38,379 nt of DNA from CAZVYN01 sp964631125 (GTDB lineage Bacteria > Eisenbacteria > RBG-16-71-46 > CAIMUX01): assembly GCA_964631125.1 (NCBI GenBank), contig CAZVYN010000036.1, positions 1 through 38,379 on the forward strand, in the 5' to 3' direction. Positions within the stretch are counted from its first letter, which is position 1, and each line of letters begins with the position of its first letter. The translations under genes and the position numbers were made by a program. This document shows positions 26,201-34,599 of this stretch, in pieces. The notes below the pieces were generated by a model that was not told the DNA's origin, ran no database searches, and worked only from the letters and a program-made list of their open reading frames with translations.

Positions 26201-28847
26201 CGAGATCCTCGGCCGCGTTGCGGAGGAACACCTGCACCGGTTGACGAGCGGCCGGTCCCGCCAGGAAGCGTTCGAGCTGCGCGAGCACGGCGAAGGAGAG
26301 CGAGAGGAGCGCGGCGGCGGTCCAGACGATCGGTCGTCCGGGCAACACCGTCCAGCCGGCGACGATGAGCGCGAGCGAAGCCGGCGCGACCACACTGCGG
26401 CGCAGATTGTCGAGGATCTTCCACCGGCTCAGGATCGGCAGGCGATTGCGCTCGATCCCGGTCGAGGAAGGCGCCCAGGGAAAGAGCCAGAGCAGGATCT
26501 GCCAATCCCCGCGCACCCACCGATGCAGTCGCCGCATGTGCGCGATGACGCTCGAGGGATAGTCGTCGACCAACTCCACGTCGCTGACCAGAGCGGTGCG
26601 CGCATACAACCCTTCGAAGAGATCGTGCGAGAGGAGCGCGTTCTCTGGGACACGGTCCCCCAGCGCCAGGAGGAACGCATCGACGTCGTAGATCCCCTTG
26701 CCGGAGTAGCTGCCTTCGGCGAAAAGGTCTTGGTAGGTGTCCGAGACGGCGGTCGTGTACGGATCGACGCCGATCGCGCCGGCATAGAGACGCGAGAAGA
26801 ACGAACCGACCGCACTGGAGAGCGTGACGCTGATGCGCGGCTGCAGGATCCCGTATCCGTCGGTGACGCGGCCGAGCCGCGGATCGAAGTGCGGTCGATT
26901 GAGCGGGTGCAACATGATCCCGATCAACTTGCGCGCCGCGTCGCGCGGAAGGCGCGTGTCGCTGTCGAGCGTGAGGCAGTATTTGATGCGCGGCAGGATG
27001 GAGAGATCGCCGATCTGCTCGCGATAGCTCGTGTCCTCCGCACCGCGGAGCAGCCGGTTGAACTCCTCCAACTTGCCGCGCTTCCGCTCCCAGCCCATCC
27101 ACCGGTTCTGCTTCTCGTTCCAGAGACGGGCGCGATGGAAGAAGTAGAAGCGGCCGCCGCGCCCCTCGCCGTGGCGCGCGTTCAATTCGTCGATCCCTTC
27201 GCGGGCCACCCGGAGGATCTCCAGATCACTCGGCAGTTGCTCGACATCCGCGTCGGCGAAGTCGCCGAGGATGCCGAAGTGAACATTCGGGTCCATGTTC
27301 CCGAGCGCTTGCACCTCTAGATGATCGATCATCCGCCGCACGCCGTCGGGGCTGGTCAAGAGGGTCGGGATGATGACCATCGTGACGCCCTCGTCGGGTA
27401 CGCCCGTGCTCAGGTCGAGACGAGGCGCGAGCCGTGGTCGGGCGACGCCGGCCGCGACCGATTGGACCCAGGCGATGGCGAGTTCGGTCGCAGGGATCAG
27501 CGCCAGCGCGGAGACAAGCCACTCGTAGCCCGACCCGCGGACCGCCCACGTCGCCAGGGCGACCAACCCTCCGGTCAGGCCCCCGATCGTGACCAAATAG
27601 AAGAAGACGGCGTGGCGGAAGAAGAAACGGCGCGCTCGCTGACGGAGTCGCGGACGGAAGTTGATGACCGACTCGAACTCTCGTCGTCCACGCCCGATCA
27701 GACGCCATCCGACATGGGCCTCGCGCGGATCCGAGGCTGATCGCTCGGCGGAGCGACGCGACGCCTCGACCACCCGCAGCGCCGCCGCTCGTTGCGCCTC
27801 CCCCGTCCGTTCGGCTAGTTCCTCGATCGACCGGCGGTATCGATCGCGCGTCGCGAAGTCCATTTTCTGATACACGCCGGCCGGATCGCGGCGCAGGACT
27901 TCGTCGACCAGACTGACGTCCTCGAAGAAGCGGCTCCAGTCCTGGGTCGAGCAGAGCCGGAGACTCGTGATCGAGTTCCCGATCGAGACCTGCGCCGCGG
28001 CTTGCTCTTGGTGCTCCGCGCGAACCGCATCTTCAGCCGTGACGTGGTGCGTGGCGAGCTGCTCGTCCAGCCTCGCGCGCAGTTGGGCGACGCGCGATCC
28101 GTACTCCCAGAGGCGGCGCAGGAGTTGCGCGACGTAGGCGGTCGGCTCGGCCGAGCTGATCTCGGGCGCGCGATGATCGAGGCCGCCGCGCTCGAAGTGA
28201 TCGAAGTCGGCGTCGGCTCGCTGCTCGGCGTCGCGCGCCTCGAGGATCGTCTCGGCGATGCGACGGAGATTCTCGACCAAACCGAGCCGCAACATGCTCG
28301 GCCACGCCCAGAGTTCGCCGATGGTCAGCGGGGTGACCGTCTGGTACGCGCCGACGAATCGGGTGATCCGCTCCAGGTCGAGCAACCCGTCGCTCGCGCG
28401 GATCAGCTCCACGGCCATGGCGTAGACGCGCGGGATTCCGTCGAAGTCCGCCGTCGCCACCGCGGGTAACTCTCGGTAGTAGCGGCGCGGGAGGTACCGT
28501 TGGATCTCCAGCGCCTCACTGTCGATCAGGTGGAAGTTGTCGAGCAGCCACTCTTCCGCCGGGGAGACCGAGCGGCCCGCGCGCACGTCTTCGGCCAGGA
28601 CATGGTACGCCGTGCGCAGGATCCCGATGTTCCGTTCGAAGCGCCCGAAGAAACGATCCGCGCGGCGGCGCGAGTTCCGCGCGACCGTGAATTGCGAGGC
28701 GAGTTCACGCGCCCGCGATTCCAGCGCCTCCGATCCGAGGTAGTGGCCGCGGAGCGGGCCTTCGTCGACCTCGGCGGATTCGCCCGCGGGCGACTGCCCG
28801 GGCGCAACGAACCGGTCGACCAAACTGCGGAGCTTGGCTAGGCGCAA
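20067..28847 (-). CDS. ndvB: Cyclic beta-1,2-glucan synthase (NdvB/Chvb type), 2926 residues
   Basis: The start is TTG 28847 with AGGAAG upstream; the nearby ATG at about 28866 is out of frame. NdvB builds a protein-linked beta-1,2-glucan from UDP-glucose, trims it and cyclises it for the periplasm. Order seen: N-terminal helical region (1-400); membrane helices (about 420-485); GT84 glycosyltransferase (about 490-800) with TLDSDTRLP and LHRWVRGDWQ; more membrane helices (about 820-1000); glycoamylase-like domain (about 1060-1500, TNIGMSLVSALAAHDFGFIG); beta-sandwich and GH94 phosphorylase-like regions (about 1580-2860) with catalytic GTGDWNDGMNRVG. The size matches the family. The last 68 residues are read antisense to the barrel gene and look unrelated. 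Follows the two-component genes on the same strand. Confidence 0.93.
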   Translation of the reverse strand: MRLAKLRSLVDRFVAPGQSPAGESAEVDEGPLRGHYLGSEALESRARELASQFTVARNSRRRADRFFGRFERNIGILRTAYHVLAEDVRAGRSVSPAEEWLLDNFHLIDSEALEIQRYLPRRYYRELPAVATADFDGIPRVYAMAVELIRASDGLLDLERITRFVGAYQTVTPLTIGELWAWPSMLRLGLVENLRRIAETILEARDAEQRADADFDHFERGGLDHRAPEISSAEPTAYVAQLLRRLWEYGSRVAQLRARLDEQLATHHVTAEDAVRAEHQEQAAAQVSIGNSITSLRLCSTQDWSRFFEDVSLVDEVLRRDPAGVYQKMDFATRDRYRRSIEELAERTGEAQRAAALRVVEASRRSAERSASDPREAHVGWRLIGRGRREFESVINFRPRLRQRARRFFFRHAVFFYLVTIGGLTGGLVALATWAVRGSGYEWLVSALALIPATELAIAWVQSVAAGVARPRLAPRLDLSTGVPDEGVTMVIIPTLLTSPDGVRRMIDHLEVQALGNMDPNVHFGILGDFADADVEQLPSDLEILRVAREGIDELNARHGEGRGGRFYFFHRARLWNEKQNRWMGWERKRGKLEEFNRLLRGAEDTSYREQIGDLSILPRIKYCLTLDSDTRLPRDAARKLIGIMLHPLNRPHFDPRLGRVTDGYGILQPRISVTLSSAVGSFFSRLYAGAIGVDPYTTAVSDTYQDLFAEGSYSGKGIYDVDAFLLALGDRVPENALLSHDLFEGLYARTALVSDVELVDDYPSSVIAHMRRLHRWVRGDWQILLWLFPWAPSSTGIERNRLPILSRWKILDNLRRSVVAPASLALIVAGWTVLPGRPIVWTAAALLSLSFAVLAQLERFLAGPAARQPVQVFLRNAAEDLATATAQTFLTVTFLPYQSYRMLHAIAVTLVRMVITHRRLLEWDTAASVISRASQLTGRRALAAFGMELSSSPIFALGCGLVVATARPGAFFIAAPFLLLWAAAPVVAAWLSRPVSTTRHPPREADRPLLRRIARRTWHFFETFLRPEDNWLPPDNFQERGEERLARRTSPTNIGMSLVSALAAHDFGFIGTPELVERVERTLRTVEGLERHEGHVLNWISTATLAPLYPRYVSTVDSGNFAACLLAVAQGLRQIAVDPQTPGVRREGLIDTVYFVRRMVDAAISVSTAGSGPTGAAALFAALHSVEQLLFAQMDPGDEASRLASLAPSLRQARLRLAGDEVALLAQPRELRRALFAVERLEASLAPAAVESDLEARLEYAARRAESLAHGMDFRFLFDPRRQQFSTGYRLADSEGPGRLDPTHYDLLASEARTASFFAIAKGDAPVAHWFRLGRQLVASRGRPTLVSWSASMFEYLMPSLLLRSYPGTLLERSCRRAVEHQIHFARRLGVPWGISESAYDFVDHQGDYQYRAFGVPGLGLKRGLGDDLVIAPYATALAAMIDPDGASANFRRLMRAGVQGDYGFFEAIDYTPRDSYDSPLHGDAIHRPTKGVIVRAFFSHHQGMSLVALANVLFESRMVERFHADPHIQATEMLLQEMVNRSAMVSRPRSAEASHSTPASAAGSVRRFRSANTLYPQATFLSNGSFTTVITNSGAGASICRGFALTRWREDPTRDVGSQFLYLRDVRSGAVWSATAQPMAREPQEYEATFLSDRAIFRRRDEEIESQLEVAVSPQEDLEVRRLTLVNRGDRTREIEVTSYVEFALSPPADDLSHPAFGKLFLETSYVAESAAILCSRRPRSERDIGGVAFHVSALEGSAQEPVEWETDRARFLGRGRGVEDPIALTGRPLSGTTGAVLDPIASLRHRVRLAPGGVVRLAFATGFAPNAETAHVLADRYHDPAAASQAFALGFSSSEIELRHLGLTAQEAQLYMSLASAVLYTDASLRAPGDWIARNALAQTALWRFGISGDAPILLIEVTEDDDLPLVRQALRAHEFWRLRGLTADIVILNEHPIGYREEMQSELTMLLEGGRWSAQRDRPGGVFLLRGDGIADAERTLLFAVARAVLRGADGTLEEQLQRPHREPLWPGPFTPRIHPESTTTVLPSSQRSARPTLRFDNGLGGFSADGREYVIVLDGGEETPLPWSNILANPGFGALVSSAGAATTWGENSREARLTPFANDPVSDPTSEAIFLRDEETGQTWGATPAPLPRDPDLRWTVRHGAGWSSFGAAPTGLGQELEIFVHPDESVKYSLLTLRNDGPRTRRVALFVYVEWLLGPGRAGDCLHVVTEYDAETGVIFAQNRYATETTARTGFLAVSQAVVSATGDRAEFIGRNRSLSRPAALERVGLSGRFGGGLDPCGALLLAVEIPPSETREIAIVLGEGVSPEAARAAARRHASVEQAKAALAAVTERWDRILGAVQVRTPDDSLDLLVNRWLLYQCVASRLWARSGYYQSGGAYGFRDQLQDVLSLVYTRPDLCREHLLRAASRQFTEGDVQHWWHPPSGRGVRTRCSDDLLWLPFAVAAYVERTGDHAVLDAPAPFLSAPPLTPEQLETYDLPAVSSEVGSLYEHCVRAIDRGSTAGSHGLPLIGTGDWNDGMNRVGRGGEGESVWLGWFLATILGQFAPICAARGDTARADRYRAERARLAERLELAWDGDWYRRAYYDDGTPLGSASSSEAKIDAIAQSWAVISGLAPPERAERAMDSLRVHLLRRSAQLSLLLTPPFDGSPQDPGYIKGYIPGIRENGGQYTHAALWTVQAMARMGEGDEAVELLHMSNPINRARTAEGMRRYRVEPYVVAADIYAHPLHVGRGGWTWYTGSAGWMYRIALEEILGFQQRGDRLRIDPCIPMNWPDFSIDWTFGGTRYEIEVQNPAKRSQGVARAELDGVRVDASAVPLEDDGRTHRLLVLLGDLETVVEPDQTGELVAQPHIRERQQPVRRHEEVTGDVDLESDGEIDVVPRGGLLRDPEARQIGLSDDRR

Positions 28848-28881
28848 ACTTCTTCCTCGTGGGTCATGCGCGGACGAACGA

Positions 28882-30558
28882 TCAGCGCGGGTGTGCGGCC
28901 CCTCGCGGCTCCATCAGTCGCTCGACTTCGCTGAAATCGACCGGCTTGGTCAGATGGTGATCGAACCCTACCTCGCGAGAGCGACGTCGATCCGCTTCTT
29001 GTCCCCAGCCGGTCACGGCGATGATCACCGGCGGCTCGCCGAGCGTGCCGCGACGAATCCGCCGACACGCCTCGTAGCCGTCGATGCGCGGCAACCCGAG
29101 GTCGAGCAGGACGACGTCGGGGTGGAACTCCGCCGCTGCGATCACGGCATCTTCCCCGTCGAATGATGTGCGGACGTGATGGCCGCTCAGCCGCAGCAGT
29201 TTGGCCATCGTCTCGACCGTGTCAGCGCTGTCGTCCACGACGAGCACCCGCGCCGGCTTCGCGGCCGCGTGCGGCGGGGCGCCCTCCACGGCCGGACTGA
29301 CTCCGCCAGGCCCCGGCTGCGATGACGAATCGGACGCGGCGATCGGCAGTCTCACGATGAACTCGGCGCCCTGGCCGACCCCCGCGCTCCTCACTTGCAG
29401 CATTCCTCCGTGTAATTCGACCAACCGTCGAACCAGGATCAGACCCACGCCGAGACCGTCGCCCGGCCCTTGGGGGGAGCGCTCCCCCGGCACGTAGTCG
29501 TCGAAGAGATGCTGCGATCGTTCCGGCGCGATCCCGATCCCGGTGTCCCGCACCCGGATCTCGACGTCGTTCTCCAGTTGCTCGGCGTCCAACCAGACAC
29601 GCCCCTCGGGCGGGGTGAACTTCGCTGCGTTCTCCAGCAGGTTCTCGACGATCTGGATGAGCCGCGTGCGGTCGGCCCGCACTTGGATGAGCACCGGGGG
29701 GATCCGGACGACGAGGCGTGGTCGGTCGCCGGCGAACTGCGGACGGGCCCACTCGATCGCCTCCGCCAGCGCGCCGGCGAGGTTGAACAGGCTCCACTGC
29801 AGATGGATCTTGCCGCGCGTGATCCGCGAGACGTCCAGCAGGTCATCGACGAGTCGGACCAACTGTTCGACGTTGCGATCGATCATCCGACGGATTGCTT
29901 CGAGATCGGGACCGAGCCCGGGCGTCAGGCGCATCAGTTCGAGGCCGTTGCGGAGGGGCGCCAGCGGATTCCTCAATTCATGCGCGAGCGTTGCGACGAA
30001 CGCGTGTCGCTGCCTCGCCTCGTCGCCGCCGCGCGCGGCCAACCGATGCCTCTCGATCGCCAGCGCCGCCACGGTCGCCAGGAACTCCAACGCCCAACGA
30101 TCGCGCGCGAGCCCGCCGCCCGATGCGCGGACCCGCCCGATGGACGCGCCCCCCGGGGCCGAAAGCATCGCGACGACCGAGTCGGGGCGTTCGGGCCAGA
30201 CGGCGTCGCCCACCGCGATCTCCACCGAGTCACACTGGAGGAGCTGTTGTGCTTCCCGGCGCAATGTCGCCCACACTTCGCTCTCGCCGGTCGGCGCGGC
30301 GATCGCGTTCGAGGCCGCTGCCAGCCGGCGACCTCGATCCGGGGGATCATGCCAGGGGGCGGCGCCGAGGAGCGCGCCGACGGCGGCGACCGTGGTGAAT
30401 GCGGCGGTGAATGTGAGGGTCTGGCGCCAACCGAAGATCAGACACGCGGAGAAGATCCCGGCGATCGCGACGATTGCAACGATCGAGAGGGAGAGCCCCC
30501 ATCGGGGCTCGGAACGGGTCCTCGCTCGCCGCTGGGTCGGGATCTCATTTCTGCTCAG
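28882..30558 (-). CDS. Hybrid sensor histidine kinase with C-terminal receiver domain
   Basis: About 558 residues. Two membrane helices near the N-terminus (LSLSIVAIVAIAGIFSACLIFGW and LTFTAAFTTVAAVGALLG) are followed by a GAF-like region. The HisKA box is AHELRNPLAPLRNGLELM; the ATPase has ENLLENAAKF (N box) and DTGIGIAP (G1). A receiver domain follows (RVLVVDDSADTVETM, DVVLLDLGLPRIDG, TKPVD). The start is unclear: no ATG, GTG or TTG lies between the end of the regulator gene and the first helix. CTG 30558 is the best placed, while the frame remains open further up inside the regulator gene. It sits 34 nt before ndvB on the same strand. Confidence 0.85.
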   Translation of the reverse strand: MSRNEIPTQRRARTRSEPRWGLSLSIVAIVAIAGIFSACLIFGWRQTLTFTAAFTTVAAVGALLGAAPWHDPPDRGRRLAAASNAIAAPTGESEVWATLRREAQQLLQCDSVEIAVGDAVWPERPDSVVAMLSAPGGASIGRVRASGGGLARDRWALEFLATVAALAIERHRLAARGGDEARQRHAFVATLAHELRNPLAPLRNGLELMRLTPGLGPDLEAIRRMIDRNVEQLVRLVDDLLDVSRITRGKIHLQWSLFNLAGALAEAIEWARPQFAGDRPRLVVRIPPVLIQVRADRTRLIQIVENLLENAAKFTPPEGRVWLDAEQLENDVEIRVRDTGIGIAPERSQHLFDDYVPGERSPQGPGDGLGVGLILVRRLVELHGGMLQVRSAGVGQGAEFIVRLPIAASDSSSQPGPGGVSPAVEGAPPHAAAKPARVLVVDDSADTVETMAKLLRLSGHHVRTSFDGEDAVIAAAEFHPDVVLLDLGLPRIDGYEACRRIRRGTLGEPPVIIAVTGWGQEADRRRSREVGFDHHLTKPVDFSEVERLMEPRGAAHPR

Positions 30559-31894
30559 CGTATTGGTTGACCTTGTTGTACAGCGTCTTGAGACTGATGC
30601 CGAGAATGGTCGCCGCCTGTTTCTTGTTGCCGCCGCAACGCTCGAGGGTTGCCAGTAACAATTCTCGTTCCATTGCGGCGAGCGACGACCCGACCCGCAC
30701 ACCCTCGGATGCGCCGGCCGCATCGGCGCCGGGGCGGCGGGGGCCGTCGACCGGAATCGAGTCCAGTTGGAGGAACTCCTCGGTGAGGATGAACTCGCGC
30801 TGGATCAGGTTCTTCAGCTCTCGGACGTTCCCGGGCCAGCCATGGGTGGTGAGTCGCGGAGTGACCCCGGGAGCGAAACTCTTCTCCGTTCCCGACGCGA
30901 CGTTCAGTTGCTCGAGAAAATAATTTGCAAGGAGCTGGATGTCCTCGCCCCGCTCACGCAGCGGCGGGATCACGATCGGAAAAACATTCAACCGGTAGAG
31001 CAGATCTTCCCGAAGTTTCCCATCCCTCAGCGCCGCCTCGAGCGGGCGGTTCGTCGCGGCGATCACCCGCACGTCGACCGGGATCGGCTCGACCCCGCCC
31101 ACCCGCACGACTTGGGCGGTCTCCAGGACGCGGAGCAGTTTCACCTGGAGCTCGAGCGGCATCTCCGTGACCTCGTCGAGGAACAGAGTGCCGCGCGAAG
31201 CCCGCTCGAAGAAGCCGCGGTGCAGTTGGTTGGCGCCGGTGAAACTCCCTCTCTCGTGGCCGAAGAGTTCGCTCTCGATCAGCCCCGGTGAGATCGCGCC
31301 GCAGTTCAGCGGGAGGAACGGATGGATGCGCCGCAACCCCAACTCGTGGATGCCGTTCGCCACGACTTCCTTACCGGTTCCGCTCTCGCCCGTGATCAGG
31401 ACAGTCGCGTCGGTCGGGGCGACGCGCGCCATCAGGTCGTACACCTTCTGCATCGAAGGCGAGCGTCCGGTCAACCCTCCGAATCGACCGAGTTTGCGCA
31501 ACTCGCCGCGGAGCGATCCGATCTCCTTTTTGTAGGCCAAGGTGCGGGAGACGTTGGCCAGGATCGCACGCAGTCGTCCGACGTCGACCGGTTTGATCAG
31601 ATAGTCGAGCACGCCGATCCGCAGAGCGGCGATGGCCGAGTCGATGGTCGCGTGGCCCGTCACGAGCACGATCTCCGGACGCGCGACCGGGTCGAGACCC
31701 TCGAGCAACTCCAGACCGTTTCCGTCCGGAAGCTGGAGGTCGACCAACACGACATCGGGCGAGACGTCCGTGAGTCGCTCTCTCGCCTCCGCCAGCGTGC
31801 CGGCGGTCGTCGTCTCGAAACCTTCGAGTCGCACGAGATCCGCCATGGCCGAAACGGTGGCGCGATCGTCGTCGATGATCAGAACCAGTGACAT
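30545..31894 (-). CDS. NtrC-family sigma54-dependent response regulator
   Basis: The protein has 449 residues with ATG 31894. Receiver domain 1-120: acidic pocket IIDDD and phospho-acceptor Asp52 (VVLVDLQLPDG), Lys in YLIKPVD. AAA+ domain about 140-370: Walker A GESGTGKE, the sigma54-contact loop GSFTGA (usual GAFTGA), Walker B GTLFLDEV and the arginine-finger region REDLLYRLNVFPI. C-terminal Fis-type helix-turn-helix ending ILGISLKTLYNKVNQYAEQ. It would activate sigma54 promoters when phosphorylated, most simply by the kinase encoded immediately upstream. The hybrid kinase gene begins at its stop codon. Confidence 0.96.
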   Translation of the reverse strand: MSLVLIIDDDRATVSAMADLVRLEGFETTTAGTLAEARERLTDVSPDVVLVDLQLPDGNGLELLEGLDPVARPEIVLVTGHATIDSAIAALRIGVLDYLIKPVDVGRLRAILANVSRTLAYKKEIGSLRGELRKLGRFGGLTGRSPSMQKVYDLMARVAPTDATVLITGESGTGKEVVANGIHELGLRRIHPFLPLNCGAISPGLIESELFGHERGSFTGANQLHRGFFERASRGTLFLDEVTEMPLELQVKLLRVLETAQVVRVGGVEPIPVDVRVIAATNRPLEAALRDGKLREDLLYRLNVFPIVIPPLRERGEDIQLLANYFLEQLNVASGTEKSFAPGVTPRLTTHGWPGNVRELKNLIQREFILTEEFLQLDSIPVDGPRRPGADAAGASEGVRVGSSLAAMERELLLATLERCGGNKKQAATILGISLKTLYNKVNQYAEQK

Positions 31895-31903
31895 CCGATG
31901 CCC

Positions 31904-33790
31904 TCAATTCGCCGACGTGGTCAGCGGCAGTTCGATGGTGAAGCGAGCGCCCGCGCCAGGTTCGGAGGAGGCGCGGATCTTTCCCTTGTGCGCCTCCACG
32001 ACCGAGCGAGCGACGTAGAGTCCGGCCCCGATGCCGGACCGTTTGGTCGTCGCGAACATGGTGAACATCTGGTGCAGCATCTCCGGAGCGATCCCCGGCC
32101 CGGTGTCGCCGATCGCGAGAACCGCGCGCCCCTCATCCGTCCGGAGCTGCACCCGCAGCTCGTGCGCGACGGTCGAGGCGCCGCTGGTCCCGTCGGCGCC
32201 ATTCCGGGACGACGCGCCCGCGAGCCGGACGCCCAGCGGGCGGGCCGAGGCGGATTCGACCGGACACATGGCGTCGAGCCCGTTGATCATGATGTTGAGC
32301 ACAGTCTGCTTGATGGCGTCTCGGTTCCCGGTGACCGTGACCGGCGACGCGGCGAGTTCGGCCTCGACCGACACCCGTCGTTCGCGACAGTACGGCTCGA
32401 GCAACAGCAGCAGCTCCTGGACGGCCGCCGCCAGATCGAACGGCTCGATCGAGTCGCCCGTCAGTCGCGCCTGCCCGAGCAGACTCTCGACCATCCGGTG
32501 CAAGCGCCGCATCTCGGTTCCGATCACGTCGACGTAGCCGAGCTGCGAGGCCACTTCGTCGGGTCCGTGGGGGCCTGGGATCGTCTGCCGGAGAAGCTCC
32601 AGATTCAGGACCATCGCGTTGAGCGGCGCCCGGATGTCATGCGCCGTCGCGAGGTGGACGCGCGACAACACCCGCAGATGCCCGGCCAGCCGGATGTCGG
32701 TCTCCAATGCCTGCAGCGCCTCCCGGTCTCGCACCAAGATGAGATATCCCTCGCACGTCGTCTCACCGATCGCATAGACGTCGAGGCGAAGCAAGATCAA
32801 GCGCTCGACGTCTAAGATCTCCACTTCCACCGCCTCGGGCGGCGATTCGCGCGTCGTCAGCTTCGAAACGACGGGGCCGAGTTGCGGGCGGATCTGATCG
32901 AAGTGCGCGAGGAATTTCGCGTCTGCGCCGACCTCGGCCGAGCCTTCTCCTCCGATGAGGTCCCTCGCCCTGCCGTCGGCGTAGTCGAGCTCCCCGTCCG
33001 CGCGCAATGTAACGAAGCCGAACTCGAGCGGACGACCCAGGACCTCGAGGCTGCGCCGACTGGCGGCCGCCACCGCGCGTTCGTCCCGCACCGTGCGGCC
33101 GACGCGCGCCGCCGCTTCGAATACCGGCGCGAACTCATCCACCTCTTCCGCGCGCGCCGCCACCTCGCCGCGCCCGGCGGCGTCCAGCGCCTCGACCAAC
33201 CGTCGAACTCGCCGATCTTGTCGACTCTGCAGCACCGAGGCGACTGCGACGAGCGCGACGAGGCCGCCGAGTGAGACCAGGGCCAGGCGCACGAGCGCAC
33301 TGCGATGCATCGCGGCGATGCTGCGACTGTCCAAGCCGATCCGCAGGTATCCGACGAGCCGCTCGCCCACCTGCAGAGGCACCTGCATGATGTACCGTCC
33401 GGGCCTCAGCCGGTCGCTCGACAGAACCGAGATCTCCGGGTTGGCCGGATCGAAGACCCGTTCGGCCATCGGGAACAGATCGCCCTCGATCGGCCCTTCA
33501 CTCGCAACGACCCTTCCCGTCAAATCGACGACCGCGATCGACTCGACGAGTCTCGAACCGCGCGTGACTCGCGCGATCAGATCCCGGAGCGCTTCGCGTG
33601 TCCCCCGGTCCGCGAGCAGTAGTCTCTCCAGACTCGGACCGGAGATCGCCGTCGCGATGTCGCGTCCGAGCAACTCCGCGGTTTGTTGCTCCATCGCCAC
33701 AGTGGTGGATCGGAACTCCTGCTCTTGGAGCAAGGCGAAGACCGCGACAATGGCGAGATAGATCGCGAAGAGCAGCGACGAGCGTTTCAT
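31904..33790 (-). CDS. Membrane sensor histidine kinase
   Basis: The protein has 628 residues with ATG 33790 (MKRSSLLFAIYLAIVAVF). Helix 1 is residues 4-22, a periplasmic sensing domain of about 140 residues follows (DLTGRVVASEGPIEGDLFPM), and helix 2 is near 170-192 (LALVSLGGLVALVAVAS), then a HAMP-like stretch and a PAS-like segment (about 245-370). The kinase core has the H box AHDIRAPLNAMVLNLEL, the N box LNIMINGLDAM and G boxes GDTGPGIAPE and GIGAGLYVA. It is 9 nt upstream of the NtrC-type regulator, its probable partner. The sensing domain resembles single-Cache/sCache-type folds, but the signal is unknown. Confidence 0.93.
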   Translation of the reverse strand: MKRSSLLFAIYLAIVAVFALLQEQEFRSTTVAMEQQTAELLGRDIATAISGPSLERLLLADRGTREALRDLIARVTRGSRLVESIAVVDLTGRVVASEGPIEGDLFPMAERVFDPANPEISVLSSDRLRPGRYIMQVPLQVGERLVGYLRIGLDSRSIAAMHRSALVRLALVSLGGLVALVAVASVLQSRQDRRVRRLVEALDAAGRGEVAARAEEVDEFAPVFEAAARVGRTVRDERAVAAASRRSLEVLGRPLEFGFVTLRADGELDYADGRARDLIGGEGSAEVGADAKFLAHFDQIRPQLGPVVSKLTTRESPPEAVEVEILDVERLILLRLDVYAIGETTCEGYLILVRDREALQALETDIRLAGHLRVLSRVHLATAHDIRAPLNAMVLNLELLRQTIPGPHGPDEVASQLGYVDVIGTEMRRLHRMVESLLGQARLTGDSIEPFDLAAAVQELLLLLEPYCRERRVSVEAELAASPVTVTGNRDAIKQTVLNIMINGLDAMCPVESASARPLGVRLAGASSRNGADGTSGASTVAHELRVQLRTDEGRAVLAIGDTGPGIAPEMLHQMFTMFATTKRSGIGAGLYVARSVVEAHKGKIRASSEPGAGARFTIELPLTTSAN

Positions 33791-33922
33791 GATTGGTTCA
33801 AGTCGCTCGAGACATGACGGAAGCCCCCAGCGACGGCGACCAACGATGGGGACCGTCCAGCTTCGGCGCCGGACAGAAACGGAGGTTGGAGAGTGCACCA
33901 ATCGGGGAGTTTCGTCCAACGA

Positions 33923-33968
33923 GAACGGGCCCCTTCCTGCAGTCGAAACCGCATGGGGGGGCCCATTC
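33923..33968 (-). terminator. Long-loop stem downstream of the stress-protein gene
   Basis: On the minus strand gaaTgggcccc pairs with ggggcccGttc (33923-33933 with 33958-33968; one mismatch) around a loop of about 24 nt. It lies 60-105 nt after the stop at 34030, inside the 239-nt gap before the sensor kinase gene. No strong T-tract; probable weak terminator or mRNA 3' stabiliser. The rest of this gap shows no gene. Confidence 0.35.
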
Positions 33969-34029
33969 TTGGTCACCAGCCACAGCCAGGGGCCGCGCCG
34001 CGACTTTGAATCGTTGTTCTACTGGAGAC

Positions 34030-34554
34030 TTAGCTCGCCTTCACGGAGTGTTCGGAGCTGACGCCGATGTCCTCGGCGCCCATCGTCTCGAAGGTCTTCT
34101 TGGCCCGGTCGAGATCCTTGTCGTCGTCGGTATGCACGGAGATCAAGACCTTGCCGTCGCGGAGCTTCCCTTCGTAGAGCTTTGCTTCGTACTCGGGGAT
34201 GCCCATTCCGATCAGACCGCCGGTCACTCCACCAACGGTGGCCCCGACCGCCGCGCCGCTGAGGGCGGCCAAGATCGGACCGGCGGCGATGAACGGTCCA
34301 ACTCCCGGAATGGCGAGCGATCCGATTCCGACCAGCCAACCGACCGTCGCGCCAACCACTCCGCCCGTTCCGGCGCCCGCCGCAGCGCCTTCCGGCGCCT
34401 TCGTGCTGTTATCGTGCGTCAGTTCCTGGGCGCCCGAGCGGTCCGGATAGAGCACCGAGATGTCACGATCGTGGAAACCGCTATCGCGCAGATGCTGGAC
34501 GATCGTCTGGGCCTGGGTCGTGGATGAAGCCAGGCAAAATGCTGCTCTCGACAT
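34030..34554 (-). CDS. Glycine-zipper general stress protein (YflT-like)
   Basis: The protein has 174 residues with ATG 34554 behind a perfect AGGAGG. Residues 1-50 are an alpha/beta domain that starts RAAFCLASSTTQAQTIVQHLRDSGF. The centre (about 55-120) is a Gly/Ala-rich pair of hydrophobic helices (GAGTGGVVGATVGWLVGIG; AALSGAAVGATVGGVTGGL), i.e. a glycine zipper. The C-terminus (GIPEYEAKLYEGKLRDGKVLISVHTDDD...GAEDIGVSSE) matches YflT/17M-type stress proteins. These are induced in general stress; molecular role unknown. The BON lipoprotein gene lies 45 nt upstream on the same strand. Confidence 0.8.
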   Translation of the reverse strand: MSRAAFCLASSTTQAQTIVQHLRDSGFHDRDISVLYPDRSGAQELTHDNSTKAPEGAAAGAGTGGVVGATVGWLVGIGSLAIPGVGPFIAAGPILAALSGAAVGATVGGVTGGLIGMGIPEYEAKLYEGKLRDGKVLISVHTDDDKDLDRAKKTFETMGAEDIGVSSEHSVKAS

Positions 34555-34599
34555 CGTGTGAAACCTCCTGGAAATTTTAGGTCGCCGGCGTGTCGGCGG

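Noticed and set aside
20397..27320. Very long open frames on the plus strand opposite ndvB (over 1000 codons each)
   Set aside because: They are antisense to a clear NdvB sequence, are rich in Arg/Gly/Glu with no domain pattern, and are expected from high-GC third positions.
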